A stretch of DNA of 64,000 bases from Corticium candelabrum (lineage: Eukaryota > Porifera > Homoscleromorpha > Homosclerophorida > Plakinidae), in contig NC_085088.1 in assembly GCF_963422355.1 (NCBI RefSeq), positions 7,012,014 through 7,076,013 of the forward strand. Reading direction: 5' to 3'. The notes beneath the pieces are model-generated. The model was not told where the DNA came from, searched no databases, and saw only the letters and a list, made by a program, of their open reading frames with translations. Position numbers and translations under genes: made by a program. Of this stretch, positions 11,001 to 20,900 are shown one piece after another. Each line of letters starts with the position of its first letter. Position 1 is the stretch's first letter.

Positions 11001-11391
11001 ACTTGGTCGTCCAGGATATTTTGATATCACAGTAAGGAATTCCTTCCAGCAGTCTCACATTGTCCACTCCGCTTATTGTGCTGGTGCCGCTGCAGCAGCT
11101 GGAGAGATGGAGAAAGACGATCGTCATAAAGACAACGTAGAGGCGACAGGAGGTGTTTTCTACCCGCTGGTAGTTGAGTCCTACGGAACGTGGACCTCCA
11201 GTAGCTTACAAACTTTAAAAACAATTGCTAGAAGGACATCTCTCCGTAGTAGTATTACTGTTAGCAGGGCTATCGTTAATTTTCACGGGCAGCTCTCTCT
11301 CCGCCTTTGGCAATTTAACGCTAGGATGATTTTGGACCGTTTGTCTTTGTTAGGTTTAGACAGAGACTACTCTGTTTGTTCTTCGTTGTGA
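8068..11391 (+). CDS. LINE polyprotein: zinc fingers, reverse transcriptase, restriction-like endonuclease
   Basis: An intact ORF of 1107 aa from ATG 8068. The N-terminus has a C2H2 finger (LCPLCASQF..WQHVNLEH, about residues 22-46) and a second Cys/His cluster (CSSCGFSYSGHWKLC, about 71-86), likely nucleic-acid binding. RT follows: GGIRPIAVGEVLRRL (about 428-442), KVDFRNAFN (about 495), GGVQQGDPLGPLLFSL (about 549-564) and the catalytic WYLDDG (about 584). The C-terminus has CPCG..GDHVLGC and then an RLE-type patch RPGDVYHPDF..YFDITVRNS (about 970-995). This order, finger-RT-CCHC-RLE in one ORF with no APE domain, is that of R2/NeSL/Utopia-group LINEs. Subgroup assignment needs a tree. Intactness suggests recent or current activity. 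Confidence 0.88.
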   Translation: MAADVTLGSASRAESSAPGSLLCPLCASQFSSSNMLWQHVNLEHASRLDFPSASFLSANGRKVCSSCGFSYSGHWKLCRRSQGQGRPRCGGVMVNPATSSWYSKPVVGARDSVETGAAVAVEETSASVGGGCLPVLDSVESSGLSESLRPSCDLVLEAVKAAECLACPAHLESDLFEALMLEISSLPVKTVGHVPRSIRPLLSQVLGVELKHASDNGLWGFARLHMFPKAVLRCPPRAGKKKRYVVKALLHSRLEKWLSGDFVSLWTEVRLEAAHRPVVSSKNVSVTQSNVKRALAIAREGNFSKAVQCLGSCGTAAHNDTQALEELLQRHPQHVLPDWNDDIPPPLTVSSESVLSALHDFPKASSPGASQLHCQHLLDATDGNSSPLSKDCLDRLTRLICFLLSGQADSRIAPWLSGAPLTALLKKQGGIRPIAVGEVLRRLTSRLCCSAARSASSDVFLPYGQVGVGIRGGLEAAVHSLSAIIDLRGNNPDLCCLKVDFRNAFNECRRSSFLHRLQRDFPSIFAWAQWCYHCEGQLRFGSHCIKSSGGVQQGDPLGPLLFSLTLLELLDDIDSTPDINLQVWYLDDGTIVGPRKAVSSLLDSLSVKGPSHGLILNLEKCEVFWPSGDISFPEFPDSVQRVQCISGGAEFLGSPVFGSDAFYDATFGRKIDKILSCQSRLTDLEDPQVELHLLRSCLSLCKVNHLLRTVPSEKVKFQLERFDSELRSSLEVISRSSVSDVAWKQATLPIRLGGLGLRETCRTSALAFVGSCNFTRDLSIRLLGCAKPPVLRSSEGPITNPDVPDLLFPGEVSSREQLLSTLLSTADVDLGGASQHDLQEIFDKSLLSDIKNSVSIRDQARLNAISTPHAGAWLRAIPNRNLGLVMSAEEYVIALRLRLGIPIFPSLSTRCPCGSIIDAYGDHVLGCGYGNLRIKRHDALRDVIFHTLLEDHSGTRREQHCGGYNNSRPGDVYHPDFLLGRPGYFDITVRNSFQQSHIVHSAYCAGAAAAAGEMEKDDRHKDNVEATGGVFYPLVVESYGTWTSSSLQTLKTIARRTSLRSSITVSRAIVNFHGQLSLRLWQFNARMILDRLSLLGLDRDYSVCSSL

Positions 11392-11445
11392 GGCCCCTCT
11401 AGTGGAGGGGTAGCTATTATTTATATTTGAATAAACTATATGTAT

Positions 11446-11460
<15 letters not shown>
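11392..11460 (+). promoter_or_regulatory. LINE 3' UTR: hairpin, polyadenylation signal, A-run
   Basis: CCCCTC-TAGTG-GAGGGG at 11394-11410 forms a perfect 6-bp stem right after the stop codon. AATAAA follows near 11429, then about 15 A. A compact 3' hairpin could be the RNA element recognised by the RT; that role is inferred. Confidence 0.6.

Positions 11461-11502
<42 letters not shown>
11461..11502. repeat. (TA)n microsatellite
   Basis: About 42 bp of TA repeat directly after the A-run of the LINE. Confidence 0.95.
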
Positions 11503-11505
<3 letters not shown>

Positions 11506-12600
11506 TATATAAACAGCTTGCAGTATAAATATTTGCAAATAGAAATTGCTCAATTGCATGATGAACATGACTAGAGAAGGAAGATAAGCTAACCCTACTA
11601 AGTGCGTGCGCGTGCAATCACAGTGTGCTTGTTCAGTACTGACAGTTTTTCAAGTCAAAGCATACAATACATGTATGCTCTGTAACTCCTAGTTGCCATG
11701 ACCAGAGCGTTATATTTTGACTCGTGAGTATATTCAGAATATATAATAGGCAGCAGGTTTCACTACCAACCACAAAGTTTCGTCATTTTACCATCCGACA
11801 GCTTTTTAGGCTCCATGATCTTTATTAGCTGACACAGCATCCCAGTTATATGCTGTAGTAAAATTTAATACAGAAAAATTTTATATTTTCATATTCATTA
11901 AATAATTTAATTCATAATAAATTCGGTTCCCTGTTTCAGATAGAAAAGTTCTTAGTCAGACCATGACGACCAACTGTGGATCGGCATTCCATACTGCATT
12001 GTGCAGAGTGCAACGTCGGCCAATGGTCACTTGCCACTGCTTAACGCACGGCTGAAACCGAAGCCATTATCGACAGCAGGTCGTCATGTTTACAGGAGAA
12101 CTTAAGAAGAGGTGGCACTGGAGTAACTTAGCTCACTTTTCTGTCCGCCTACTCGGACAATGAGACTGTCAAAGCTTTTTTGGTCGCTCTTGTGCCTGGA
12201 TATATAAAATCGATCCATTTTGTCATCGACGTTGTCGAACCAGTTGCGCAGTTTGTCCAAGCTGGTTTCTATGCCACTTATTTGCGCCTGTATATTGTTC
12301 ATGTCGCCTTCGATTCGCTAACACATAATGTGACTGGTGGGTGCCAAGATAGAGATGCCTAAGGATATTGCTGAAATTGCTCTGTCTTTCACCTTCTCTG
12401 TACGGTGCTGATGCAGGCCTCTTCCTGTCTGCATGCCGCCGAGAACGGGTGTACTGGCAATTATTTTTGTTTCGACTCCATGTATCGTCTGAAAGTTAGA
12501 ATGCAGCACTGCTCCTAGTCTTCGTGCAAGAGACTTCAAGAAATCAAGATCTAATAAAAATAGAAGATACATTAATTACAATCCTTGGACAACAGATGTT
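11503..12600. other. Unrecognised region; weak minus-strand exon candidates
   Basis: Two short minus-strand frames, 12572-12318 and 12302-12102, could be successive exons. The second reads as a hydrophilic, coiled-coil-like stretch (MNNIQAQISGIETSLDKLRNWF), and TTAG just before it could be an acceptor. I cannot name a family. The rest (11503-12100) shows no coding signal. Confidence 0.25.
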
Positions 12601-12627
12601 GCAGGAAAGAAATGAGAGCCGTCTGAT

Positions 12628-12712
12628 GGTGGTGGTGGTGGCGGCGGCGGTGTGTGTGTGTGTGTGTGTGCGTGTGCGTGCGTGTGTGTGTGTGTGCGCG
12701 CGTGTTCATGCA
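12628..12712. repeat. (GGT/GGC)n and (GT)n low-complexity tract
   Basis: A GGT/GGC triplet run followed by about 60 bp of GT repeat with GC variants. Confidence 0.9.
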
Positions 12713-12764
12713 AAAATATAATTCCGTCTTGTGAATTAGTAAAGAACTTTGGCATGGAAGAACA

Positions 12765-12926
12765 AATTGTCAGATATTTTAATAAACCATCGTCTCCGTT
12801 GGCTTGGTAATGTTGCTAAATGGACGACTTCCTAAACAACTGTTGCTTGGAGGGTTAATTTCAAAACGATCTTGTCATGGTAGAGATGGCGCCATACAAT
12901 CTTGTCTGATAAAGATTCGTGATATA
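12765..12926 (+). pseudogene. RTE/CR1-like LINE C-terminal fragment, split by Tigger
   Basis: Frameshifted readings RLRWLGNV, then NGRLPKQLLLGGL..KRSCHGRDGAIQSCLIKIRD, match the post-RT region of the LINE at 56437-56600 (RMPNDRIPKQLLFGQL). After the Tigger element (12927-17895) the fragment resumes at 17898-17965 with EKEWHKLAQKEPC, matching the W..L....R pattern further on. So Tigger entered this LINE at a TA. Confidence 0.6.
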
Positions 12927-13219
12927 CAGTAGTCCCTCGCTTGAGCGACCCCTCTCGCAAGCGACCACCTCTCTTGAGCGACCAAATTTTGGAGCACGGA
13001 CCCACTGTAGCACAGATTTACCTCTTGTGAGCGACCACCTCGGTAGTGCGACCAGCGACCGGGGTATTTTGCGACCTTAAGTAACGTGCGTTAGCCTCTT
13101 GCACGCGATTGTCGTTTGCAGCTGCCAAAGCCCACGCCTCGATGCCTAAGGATAAACAACGTAGGGTTCTCACCCTTAAAGAAAGATTAGATGTTCTTCG
13201 CCGAGTTGAAGGAGGGAGG

Positions 13220-16200
13220 CAGGGGCGTACGCAGAGGGGGTTCGAGGGGGTTCGGACGAACCCCCTCTAGGCGCTAGGTAATGGCGGAATTCGAATTAGG
13301 CAATGCCGCATGAGCGCAACTACACAGCACCATTACATATGGGGACAGCAGAAGACACAACGAGACTCCCGATTTTGGATACATTGAAATTATCTGTAAA
13401 AAATAATATAAATCTATAAAGTAGTACAGCACTTAACTTTTCGGCGCGCCTATTACTGGATCTACAAGGCCGAGATGAAGTTTATGTAACTCATGCGCTT
13501 GCACGGTGTTGATTACGGTTCTCCGAGGACAAGCTAAAATGGCGCATCAACAGAGCATTGCAGCGTTCTTCCGTGCGGCTCATAAAAGGCCATCAAGCGA
13601 AGCTGGTCGACTCGATGCGGGCGGTGAGCAACATAATGATCGTGAGGACTGCCAGCCACCGAACCGACGGCCACGGCTTTGCTCTGTGTTGACTGAGGAA
13701 AGCAACAGCCACCCGACGTCAAATCTAGACACTCAGGTCCAAGACACGGTGAGGGAGAATGCCACGACGTGCACGGATTTCGTTGGTCGCCCATTTGACG
13801 TAGGTCTCACTATCAAGATTGGAATGTCAGTCAAAGAAGTGTCCACAGCCGTTTCAGCGCTTTCCGGAGGTGAGAAGTACAAATTACTCTTTAGGCATAC
13901 TTCGCCGCCTACCGTACTGCCTTCTACTCGTTCGTATGGCGGTAACCGCAAGTTTAACACGGATTGGCTTACTAAATACTCGTGGCTAGTCTACAGCCCA
14001 GCCAATGATGCTGTGTATTGTGCACCATGCGCTCTGTTGTGTTCAGAGAAGACTCGTGCTGACAAAGGCCTCTTTGTAAACGTGCCTTTTCGCAACTGGG
14101 TGAAGCTGAGCGAGTCGCTGGCAGCTCATGCAAAACACACGTATCATGCTCACTGCATGGACGAAGCAGATACATTCAGAGCAGTTGTAGATAACCCTGA
14201 TTCTAGACTTGATGTTATGGTACGCACGGTACTGCAAGATCGCTTGACCACAAATAAGCATATTTTGCAACAGATAGTTCGTGCCATACTGTATTTGACG
14301 AAACAAGGATTAGCACTGCGTGGACACCGAGAAGGGATTTCATCCAGCAGTAATCCTGGAAATTTCTTGGCATTGCTTAAGAACCAAGCTGCTAATGATG
14401 CAGTCTTGAAGAAGCACCTGGAACAGCCCTTGGCACGGAATGGTACATACCTGTCACCAAGGTCACAGAATGATATAATGGGTATTATCGGTTTTGACAT
14501 TATTCGCGCAAAAATTGTTGAGGAAGTGAAAGAGGCCAAGTTTTATGCTGTGTTGGCAGATGAAATTTCCAGTCACAATGTGGAACACTTGGCTGTTTGC
14601 CTGAGGTTTGTAGATGCGTCTGGTGAGATACGAGAAGAATTTGTTTCATTCGTAAAAATGGTACGAGTTCGTGCTGTTGATATTGAACAGGCTATCACTG
14701 GACTTCTGACAAACCTTGGTCTTTCACTTGAGGATCTCCGTGGACAGGGTTATGATGGAGCGTCAACAATGAGTGGAGAGAAGTCAGGTGTTCAGAGAAG
14801 AATTCTAGACAAGCAGCCAAAGGCAGTATACACTCACTGTTCCGGTCATTCCCTCAACCTTGTAATAGCACAAGCCTGTGCAGAGCCATGCGTCCGAAAT
14901 TGTATTTCTGTCATCAAGGCCATCACTCTTTGGATTAGAGCATCACCAAAGAGAGAAGGTCTACTAAAGCAAGTATGTGAAAGGCAACAGCAAGCTGGAG
15001 CAGCACATGGCTCTCCTCTGCTTAATGTTTGTATAACCAGATGGGTGGAGAATATTGATGGGTGGCAGCGCTTCATGCAGTGTCATCCATACCTAGTAGA
15101 GCTGTGCGAAGTAATAATTTATGGGAGTAGACACTACGCCATGTTTAGTGACGGATTCTCTGCTGATGACAAGAAGGATGCGGTTGCGCATTTAAAGTCC
15201 TTGGAATCCTTCTCTTTTATTTATGCAATGGTTGTTTTGCACCGTACGCTCTCGTACGTTCGAGAACCCATTAAAAGGTTGCAGGGAGTTTCTCAAGATC
15301 TCTACTCTGGCTTGATGATGATAGAAGATTGTCAGAAAGAGCTTCTTAGCATACGTTTCAACGCAGATGAACTGACTGCATTTTCAGACAGAATTTACAA
15401 CCACAGTTGCTGCCTTGCTGCTAAGTCTGATATTGCTCCAGTTGTGCCCAGAACTTGCCAACGGCAGCAGCATCGTTCTAATTATCAATGCTCTGATCCC
15501 AAGCAGTACTTTAAAGTTACAGTTCTCCTGCCCTTTTTAGATCATTTGCTTGCAGACTTGAAAGCCCGATTTGCAAAGCATGTGCAGAAAGTTGCTAGAC
15601 TACAATCACTCCTGCCGTCTTCTATCAGTGAAACATCATCTTTTCAGGACATTGAAGAGGCTGTAATATTCTACAGTGCTGACTTGCCGAACCCTGACAT
15701 TGTTGATGAGGAATTTGTTCGTTGGAAGAGAAAATGGCTCAACATTCCTCCGCAGTCTCGTTCCCAATCTCTGAAAGACTGCCTGGCTCCTGGTGTCTGC
15801 ACAATGCCAAACCTGCGTGTCCTTATGCAGCTTTTTGCAACACTGCCTCTGAGCACTTGTTCCTGTGAGCGATCCGGTTCTGCTCTGCGACGGCTCAACA
15901 CCTACCTGCGCAGCACTCAGAGTGAAGACCGTCTTGCTGCTGCAGCTCTCATCCACGTCAACTACGCTACACCTGTTGATATTAACCACGTCTGCAAACT
16001 GTTTATGCAGAAACATCCACGTAGAATTGAAGCACCTAGTATGCTGTTTGATAACTCTTGATGTTGAGCAAGGTATTTGCTTTCTAATAGTTTCATTTAC
16101 CCAAGTAACAGTTAGTCTCACAGCACGTATTGCTAAGATTAAAGAAGGTCATGGTGTGTTTGACTGCCAAAAATAGAACAGTTGTAATCAAGTTGTGAAC

Positions 16201-16231
16201 CCCCCTTGGATAATTCCTGCGTACGCCCCTG
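13220..16231 (+). mobile_element. hAT-type DNA transposon nested in Tigger
   Basis: Terminal inverted repeats of about 15 bp (CAGGGGCGTACGCAG and its reverse complement at 16217-16231) are flanked by GGAGG at 13215-13219 and 16232-16236. Removing the element plus one GGAGG restores the Tigger reading frame, which fixes the duplication at 5 bp rather than the usual 8. It contains one intact transposase. Confidence 0.93.
13539..16061 (+). CDS. hAT transposase, ZMYM1/DUF4371-like
   Basis: An 840-aa ORF; I chose ATG 13539 because the upstream in-frame start is GTG. Domain order: MAHQQSIAAFFRAA at the N-terminus (QxxIxxFF, a PIP-box match); a TTF-type zinc finger region (WLVYSPANDAVYCAPCALLC, then the H residues of LAAHAKHTYH, about residues 145-205); a DUF4371/RNase-H-like core (AVLADEISSHNVEHLAV and QGYDGASTMSG, about 335-420; CSGHSLNLVIAQAC); and a C-terminal hAT dimerisation region (LFATLPLSTCSCERSGSALRRL, about 765-790). 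Length and order fit ZMYM1-like hAT transposases. The intact frame suggests a young insertion. Confidence 0.92.
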   Translation: MAHQQSIAAFFRAAHKRPSSEAGRLDAGGEQHNDREDCQPPNRRPRLCSVLTEESNSHPTSNLDTQVQDTVRENATTCTDFVGRPFDVGLTIKIGMSVKEVSTAVSALSGGEKYKLLFRHTSPPTVLPSTRSYGGNRKFNTDWLTKYSWLVYSPANDAVYCAPCALLCSEKTRADKGLFVNVPFRNWVKLSESLAAHAKHTYHAHCMDEADTFRAVVDNPDSRLDVMVRTVLQDRLTTNKHILQQIVRAILYLTKQGLALRGHREGISSSSNPGNFLALLKNQAANDAVLKKHLEQPLARNGTYLSPRSQNDIMGIIGFDIIRAKIVEEVKEAKFYAVLADEISSHNVEHLAVCLRFVDASGEIREEFVSFVKMVRVRAVDIEQAITGLLTNLGLSLEDLRGQGYDGASTMSGEKSGVQRRILDKQPKAVYTHCSGHSLNLVIAQACAEPCVRNCISVIKAITLWIRASPKREGLLKQVCERQQQAGAAHGSPLLNVCITRWVENIDGWQRFMQCHPYLVELCEVIIYGSRHYAMFSDGFSADDKKDAVAHLKSLESFSFIYAMVVLHRTLSYVREPIKRLQGVSQDLYSGLMMIEDCQKELLSIRFNADELTAFSDRIYNHSCCLAAKSDIAPVVPRTCQRQQHRSNYQCSDPKQYFKVTVLLPFLDHLLADLKARFAKHVQKVARLQSLLPSSISETSSFQDIEEAVIFYSADLPNPDIVDEEFVRWKRKWLNIPPQSRSQSLKDCLAPGVCTMPNLRVLMQLFATLPLSTCSCERSGSALRRLNTYLRSTQSEDRLAAAALIHVNYATPVDINHVCKLFMQKHPRRIEAPSMLFDNS

Positions 16232-17974
16232 GGAGGTCGTGCCGGGCTGTCGCTACGGAGCTAAAAGTTGGTAAAACCCAGATTCAGAACATTATCAAGG
16301 AAAAAGAGAGCTTACTCAAACAATGGGCCGAAGGAGGTAACTCTCAAAGGAAGTACACAAAGCCTAGGCGTTCTCCGTTTGACGAACTTGATGTTGTCGT
16401 GTGGGAATGGTTTGTAAGGGCTCGTGCTAAAAACATTCCCGTAAGCGGGCGCATACTTCAGGAGCGAGCAAAGCAATATTCTGTAGAATTAGGCTACGAC
16501 TCTTTTACCGCGTCTAACGGATGGCTGCAAAGATGGCAGAAGCGACATAACGTCAAAATGGCAGTCCTGTCCGGGGAAGGCGCGGACGTCGATGAAAACG
16601 TAGTTTCCGACTGGAAGGAAAGACTGGAAACAATATGTGAGGGATACGAATTAGGCAACATCTTCAACGCTGATGAAACTGGACTTTTCTTCCGAGCTCT
16701 GCCTACTCGATCATTAGTTCACGCCGCGAAAGGTGAACAAGCGAAAGGCGGGAAAAAGGCAAAAGAGCGAGTGTCAGTTCTCCTTGCGTGTTCCGCCACT
16801 GGGGAGAAACTCAGGCCTCTTGTCATTGGTCGAAGCGCAAAGCCGCGGTGCTTTAAAGGACTTGCCAGCACAGCATGTCTTCCTGTAGATTACCGCAGCA
16901 ATAGACGAGCGTGGATGACGAGCAAACTCTTTGAAGAATGGCTAGATAAGCTGAATCAGAGTATGCAACAACAAGGTCGTTCCATTTTGCTTCTTGTTGA
17001 CAACTGCAGCGCGCACCCTGATGTTCATCGCTCCAACGTCAAATTGGTTTTTCTCCCGCCAAACACCACTTCCAAGTTGCAACCATGCGACGCGGGCATA
17101 ATTCAGGCAGTGAAATTAGTGTATCGAAAGAAGTTGCTCCGTCGGGTTATAAGTCTCATGGACGATGCTGCTTCTGCAACAGAAATATGCAAGGCTGTAA
17201 ACGTTCTTGACGCCATAATGTGGCTCAAGTGTGCCTGGGATGCCGTGAGCAACGTCACAATTCAAAAATGCTTTTCGAAGTGTGGTTTCCCTGTTACTCC
17301 AGGGACGCTTTCTGACAATCGTGGCGAAAATGACGAAACTGAATCCACTGATGAAGAATTGGTGTCTCTCCTTCCTGGAATTGACATCGGATGGGACGAA
17401 TACGCAGAATGCGACAACGAGCTTCCTACATGCGAAACGATTGAAGATGGTTGGGAAGTGAACCTTATCGCGGATCTCAGAGAGGAAGAGCAGGACGAAG
17501 AAGACGGCGATCTAGAAGACGAGGATGACGATGAGCAAGCAAGCGACGACAATGGTACAGCAAATAGGAATGTCATTAGCGAGGAATCTGCAGCTTTGGC
17601 GCTTCGTCATTTGCGCGATTTTTCGGTTGCTCAGGGAAACGCTTATTTGCTAGATCTAGTATGCAAAAGTCAATCAGTTGTTGACAGGATTCTCGTTGCA
17701 AAGCGACTTAAAGCTAAGCAGACTAAGATTACTTCATTTTTCTTGTAACGATATTGTCTGCGGACTTTGTCTTAATAAAGAGAATACATGCATGTACGGG
17801 GTTTTCACCACGCCTATTTCTCATGAGCGACCACCTCGTTTGAACGACCATTTTTTAGCGTACAAAGGTGTGGTCGCTCAAGCGAGGGACTACTGTACCA
17901 GAAAAAGAATGGCATAAACTGGCACAGAAAGAACCGTGTAAAAATGTTACAGACAGAGGCAGAACAAGTAGTTC

Positions 17975-20900
17975 AACAACTGAAGATCACCATCCATCAA
18001 CTGGGAAGCCATTTAATTAAGTTTCATTGTCAACGCGGAAAATCTTTTAGAGGAAAGGAGACCTCACAAGAAACTCCACATGAACGAGCTTTCCTCAAAC
18101 TAGCAAAGGAGGTAGAAGAAAGAGTAATACATGATACGTCCTCACTCACCTCTCTCTCAGACATATGCTCATTCTATCGCGGTTATTTGCATGACGAGGG
18201 AGTAGCAGTAGAAAGCTATCGAGCTGACAAATTGAAAGTTCGACTGCTTAAGCACTTCCGCTCTCAACTGTGTTTACATAGACCGCAAAAGCGAAACGAA
18301 TCTCATTATGTCTTTAGTAGCGCTGTGCCGCCCGGCCTACTTGTTGAGCGTTGCTTGCAGCTACAACAAGCTGCAGCAGAACGCTCATCATCTGATGAGG
18401 ACACGTCAATGATTGACATTGTAGATGAGGTAGTCACCACTAATAGAGAAGACGCTAGTGAAGCATCAACTATATTCGCAGCTGTTATGATTTTGAGGAG
18501 TAAACTGCTTTCTCTGAAAAACCAAATGCCCCTTCCACCACATCCCTCAGAAATCAAACATTACTGAAACTGAAGTCAATATCCCAGTTTGTCTGTATAA
18601 CTTTCTCTGCTGAATAGTATGTGGCGATCAGTCATGTCAGCCTGCAATAAGACGGCGAATTCTTTCAATCGGTCAGAATTTAGTTTATTCCACGAGTCGA
18701 GATAGAGTTAAAACGGCTAAGCACGTAGCTCTGCCACTGGTCTTGAAGCATATCACCGGCACCACACGGTTGTAACTATCTTAAATCGATTCGTTACGGA
18801 ATCTCCGAGTCTGAGCTCAGCGAATGAGAGTGCAATGGCGTTAAGGCAACTCAACAGCAAGAAGCACACGTGGCAACTGTTCCTTCGAACATAAGGTCTT
18901 CCATCTTCACAGTTTTCTCTTGGGACAATAATGATATTAATTAACAACGACACTCTTTCAGGTGCTGGTACCACCCATTGCACAAACGGAATCGTTGTGC
19001 AGCAACAAGTGTCCACTGCGTCTCCTTACCTGCCCTCCAACCCATCCTGGCCAAACAGGCATCGCCAGTCGGTCCCTCCTTTAGAGGATGAAGTTGAATA
19101 CAATACTGGAAGGAGACAAGGGCCACTGCCAATAGGTCTGTCTGCAGAAACAATGATTCTCTCACAGGGCGACCGAGTCGCTGACTTTACATGGATTCTA
19201 ACTCGTCTTCAAAAAAGAGACAGCTTGATATTAGGCCAAGTGGGCAACGAGAAAAAATTCCTGGCTGGGCGGGATTTAACCCTTTGCTCCGACGTGATGA
19301 TGACATTCGCCCAAGCATTGTACCTGCCTACCATACCTACATCTCCCACGCAGCTTTCGACGGTGTATCGTTTGCTAGAGCGGTCTATTGCAGTTGCCGA
19401 TCGACTCCAACAGACTTCGGTTGTCATTGTGCTTAATCAAGCAATCTATTCAAAAACACAAGAGATAGTCTGGAAACACAGAGCTCAATTTCAAGAGTTC
19501 AATTGCAGATGGGTGGCTTCCACACATCACCAACTTTTCTTGCTATTATTGGAAAGCGATTTGCAGATGCAGGTCTAACCGACATTCTGGAATCTTTGGC
19601 AACGGGGTTATATCAGAAAAACACTATAATTGTGCTGTACGTGCTCCCAAGACCATAATGTAGGCAATGTACCGCATTCTGTGGAAAGAATTCGAGGAAT
19701 GACTGGTAAGGCAAGCTAATGCGAACGACATGCTTACAGAAAGTCTCCTGTCTTCTTTGACTGCACTGCGGAGAAGTGTGTCCTCTCTATGTTTCAATAG
19801 CTTGACGAAATTAGACGAGTTCAAACTGTCGTTCAAGAGAATTGGCGTGTTTGTGTTTCCTTGGGTTCTCTGGTTGCCAAATTGTGATTGTCGTACCTCG
19901 AAATGGTAGGTATTCTCCTTGATTATATTCGCTCAATTCGAACAGCCAATTGGACATTACACCTGTTGACCATAAGAAAGATGATCCCTTGGTTGTTTGC
20001 TTATGACAGAGTTAATTACAGTCGATATCTGACGCTCCACAGGTGCGAAATGACTGCCTTACATGAGACTCATCGTGATGCATACGATGAATTCCTCAGA
20101 GAAGAATTTTGTGTTCAACGCAGTGCCTCGGCATTCACACAATTGCAGTACCCCAACCGATTGAGCAGACAGTTAATCGCGACACCATCACCAAGGGTGG
20201 TATTATAGGTTTCAGTAAAAAAAACCGGGGCAGTCCAGAAATGAATCGTCAACGTCCACCAACGAGCTGAGATCTCCAAAAATTGCCTGGACATGGCAGG
20301 ACTAGGCGAAAGTATCGAAAGATTGCACAAGGGTTGTCGTGAAAGCAGCGTCAAGAAAGATGAACCCTCTGTGCTGGCTGTTCTCGGGGCAATCAGAGTA
20401 GATACAAATCTTTTTGCAGCTGAAGATCATGATAATCTTTGCAATATTTCGTCTGGCGTCGTTGCGACAGATGAGATAGCAGCTGATTTACTACACTTCT
20501 ACGCCATCGGAGAACGGCACTTCATGCAGTTTGTAAACGAACGACTGATTTCGCCAACTGTCAATTTTTACGACCCTCTCCCCAAGCTAAAGCTGAAGAC
20601 TTAGTCGGCACTGTTGAAGTCAAGATCTGTGAAAGTTAAAGGACATGAAGCCGTAATCCGTGCCGATCGACACCTGTTCGCTAAATTGTTGGTTGTAGCG
20701 CAGATCAGAGCATTGAATTTGCGTGATGTTCTTTGTTATGAACTGTGCCCTGTGCCCTGGTCCATAGCCACAGTGGATGGAAGTTTCGTTAAGACGCCAA
20801 AGTCTAAACTTCTCGATTCATTGAAAAAGCACGTTCCTCTAACTGAAAATGTTCCTAGTGACGCTGCGTGGATGATTGATGCCATGGAATCGCTACAAGA

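Larger units (their letters stand above)
7922..11460 (+). mobile_element. RLE-type LINE, apparently full-length copy
   Basis: A 146-bp leader, one long ORF (8068-11391), a 3' UTR of about 55 bp with AATAAA at about 11429 and an A-run of about 15 (11446-11460). The element sits between (TA) repeats on both sides, as expected if it inserted within a (TA)n microsatellite. It is the reference copy for the three or four truncated relatives in the window (1-403, 1790-1985, 2264-4007, 24930-25723). Confidence 0.8.
13142..17748 (+). pseudogene. Tigger/pogo transposase, interrupted by hAT insertion
   Basis: Exonic pieces are 13142-13219 (MPKDKQRRVLTLKERLDVLRR, start of the CENP-B/psq-type helix-turn-helix) and 16237-17748. 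After the hAT the frame resumes with SCRAVATELKVGKTQIQ, the rest of that helix-turn-helix, then a CENP-B HTH domain (NGWLQRWQKRHNVK). The DDE_1 catalytic residues follow: FNADETGLF, LLVDNCSAH, KLQPCDAGI. An acidic tail follows, and the protein ends QTKITSFFL, a match to the PCNA-interacting PIP box (QxxIxxFF), which is known from pogo-type transposases. Apart from the insertion I see no stop or frameshift, so the hAT insertion alone may have inactivated it. Confidence 0.92.
12927..17895 (+). mobile_element. Tigger/pogo-type DNA transposon, host of a nested hAT
   Basis: The terminal inverted repeat is CAGTAGTCCCTCGCTTGAGC at 12927-12946, with its reverse complement ending at 17895. It is flanked by TA (12925-12926, 17896-17897). 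Subterminal copies of the GAGCGACCA-type motif occur at both ends (12950-13070, 17820-17880). Without the inserted hAT (13220-16231) and its 5-bp duplication the element is about 1.95 kb. Confidence 0.95.

Noticed and set aside
17262-17576. Minus-strand Ser-rich ORF within the Tigger transposase
   Set aside because: Antisense reading of the acidic Glu/Asp tail.
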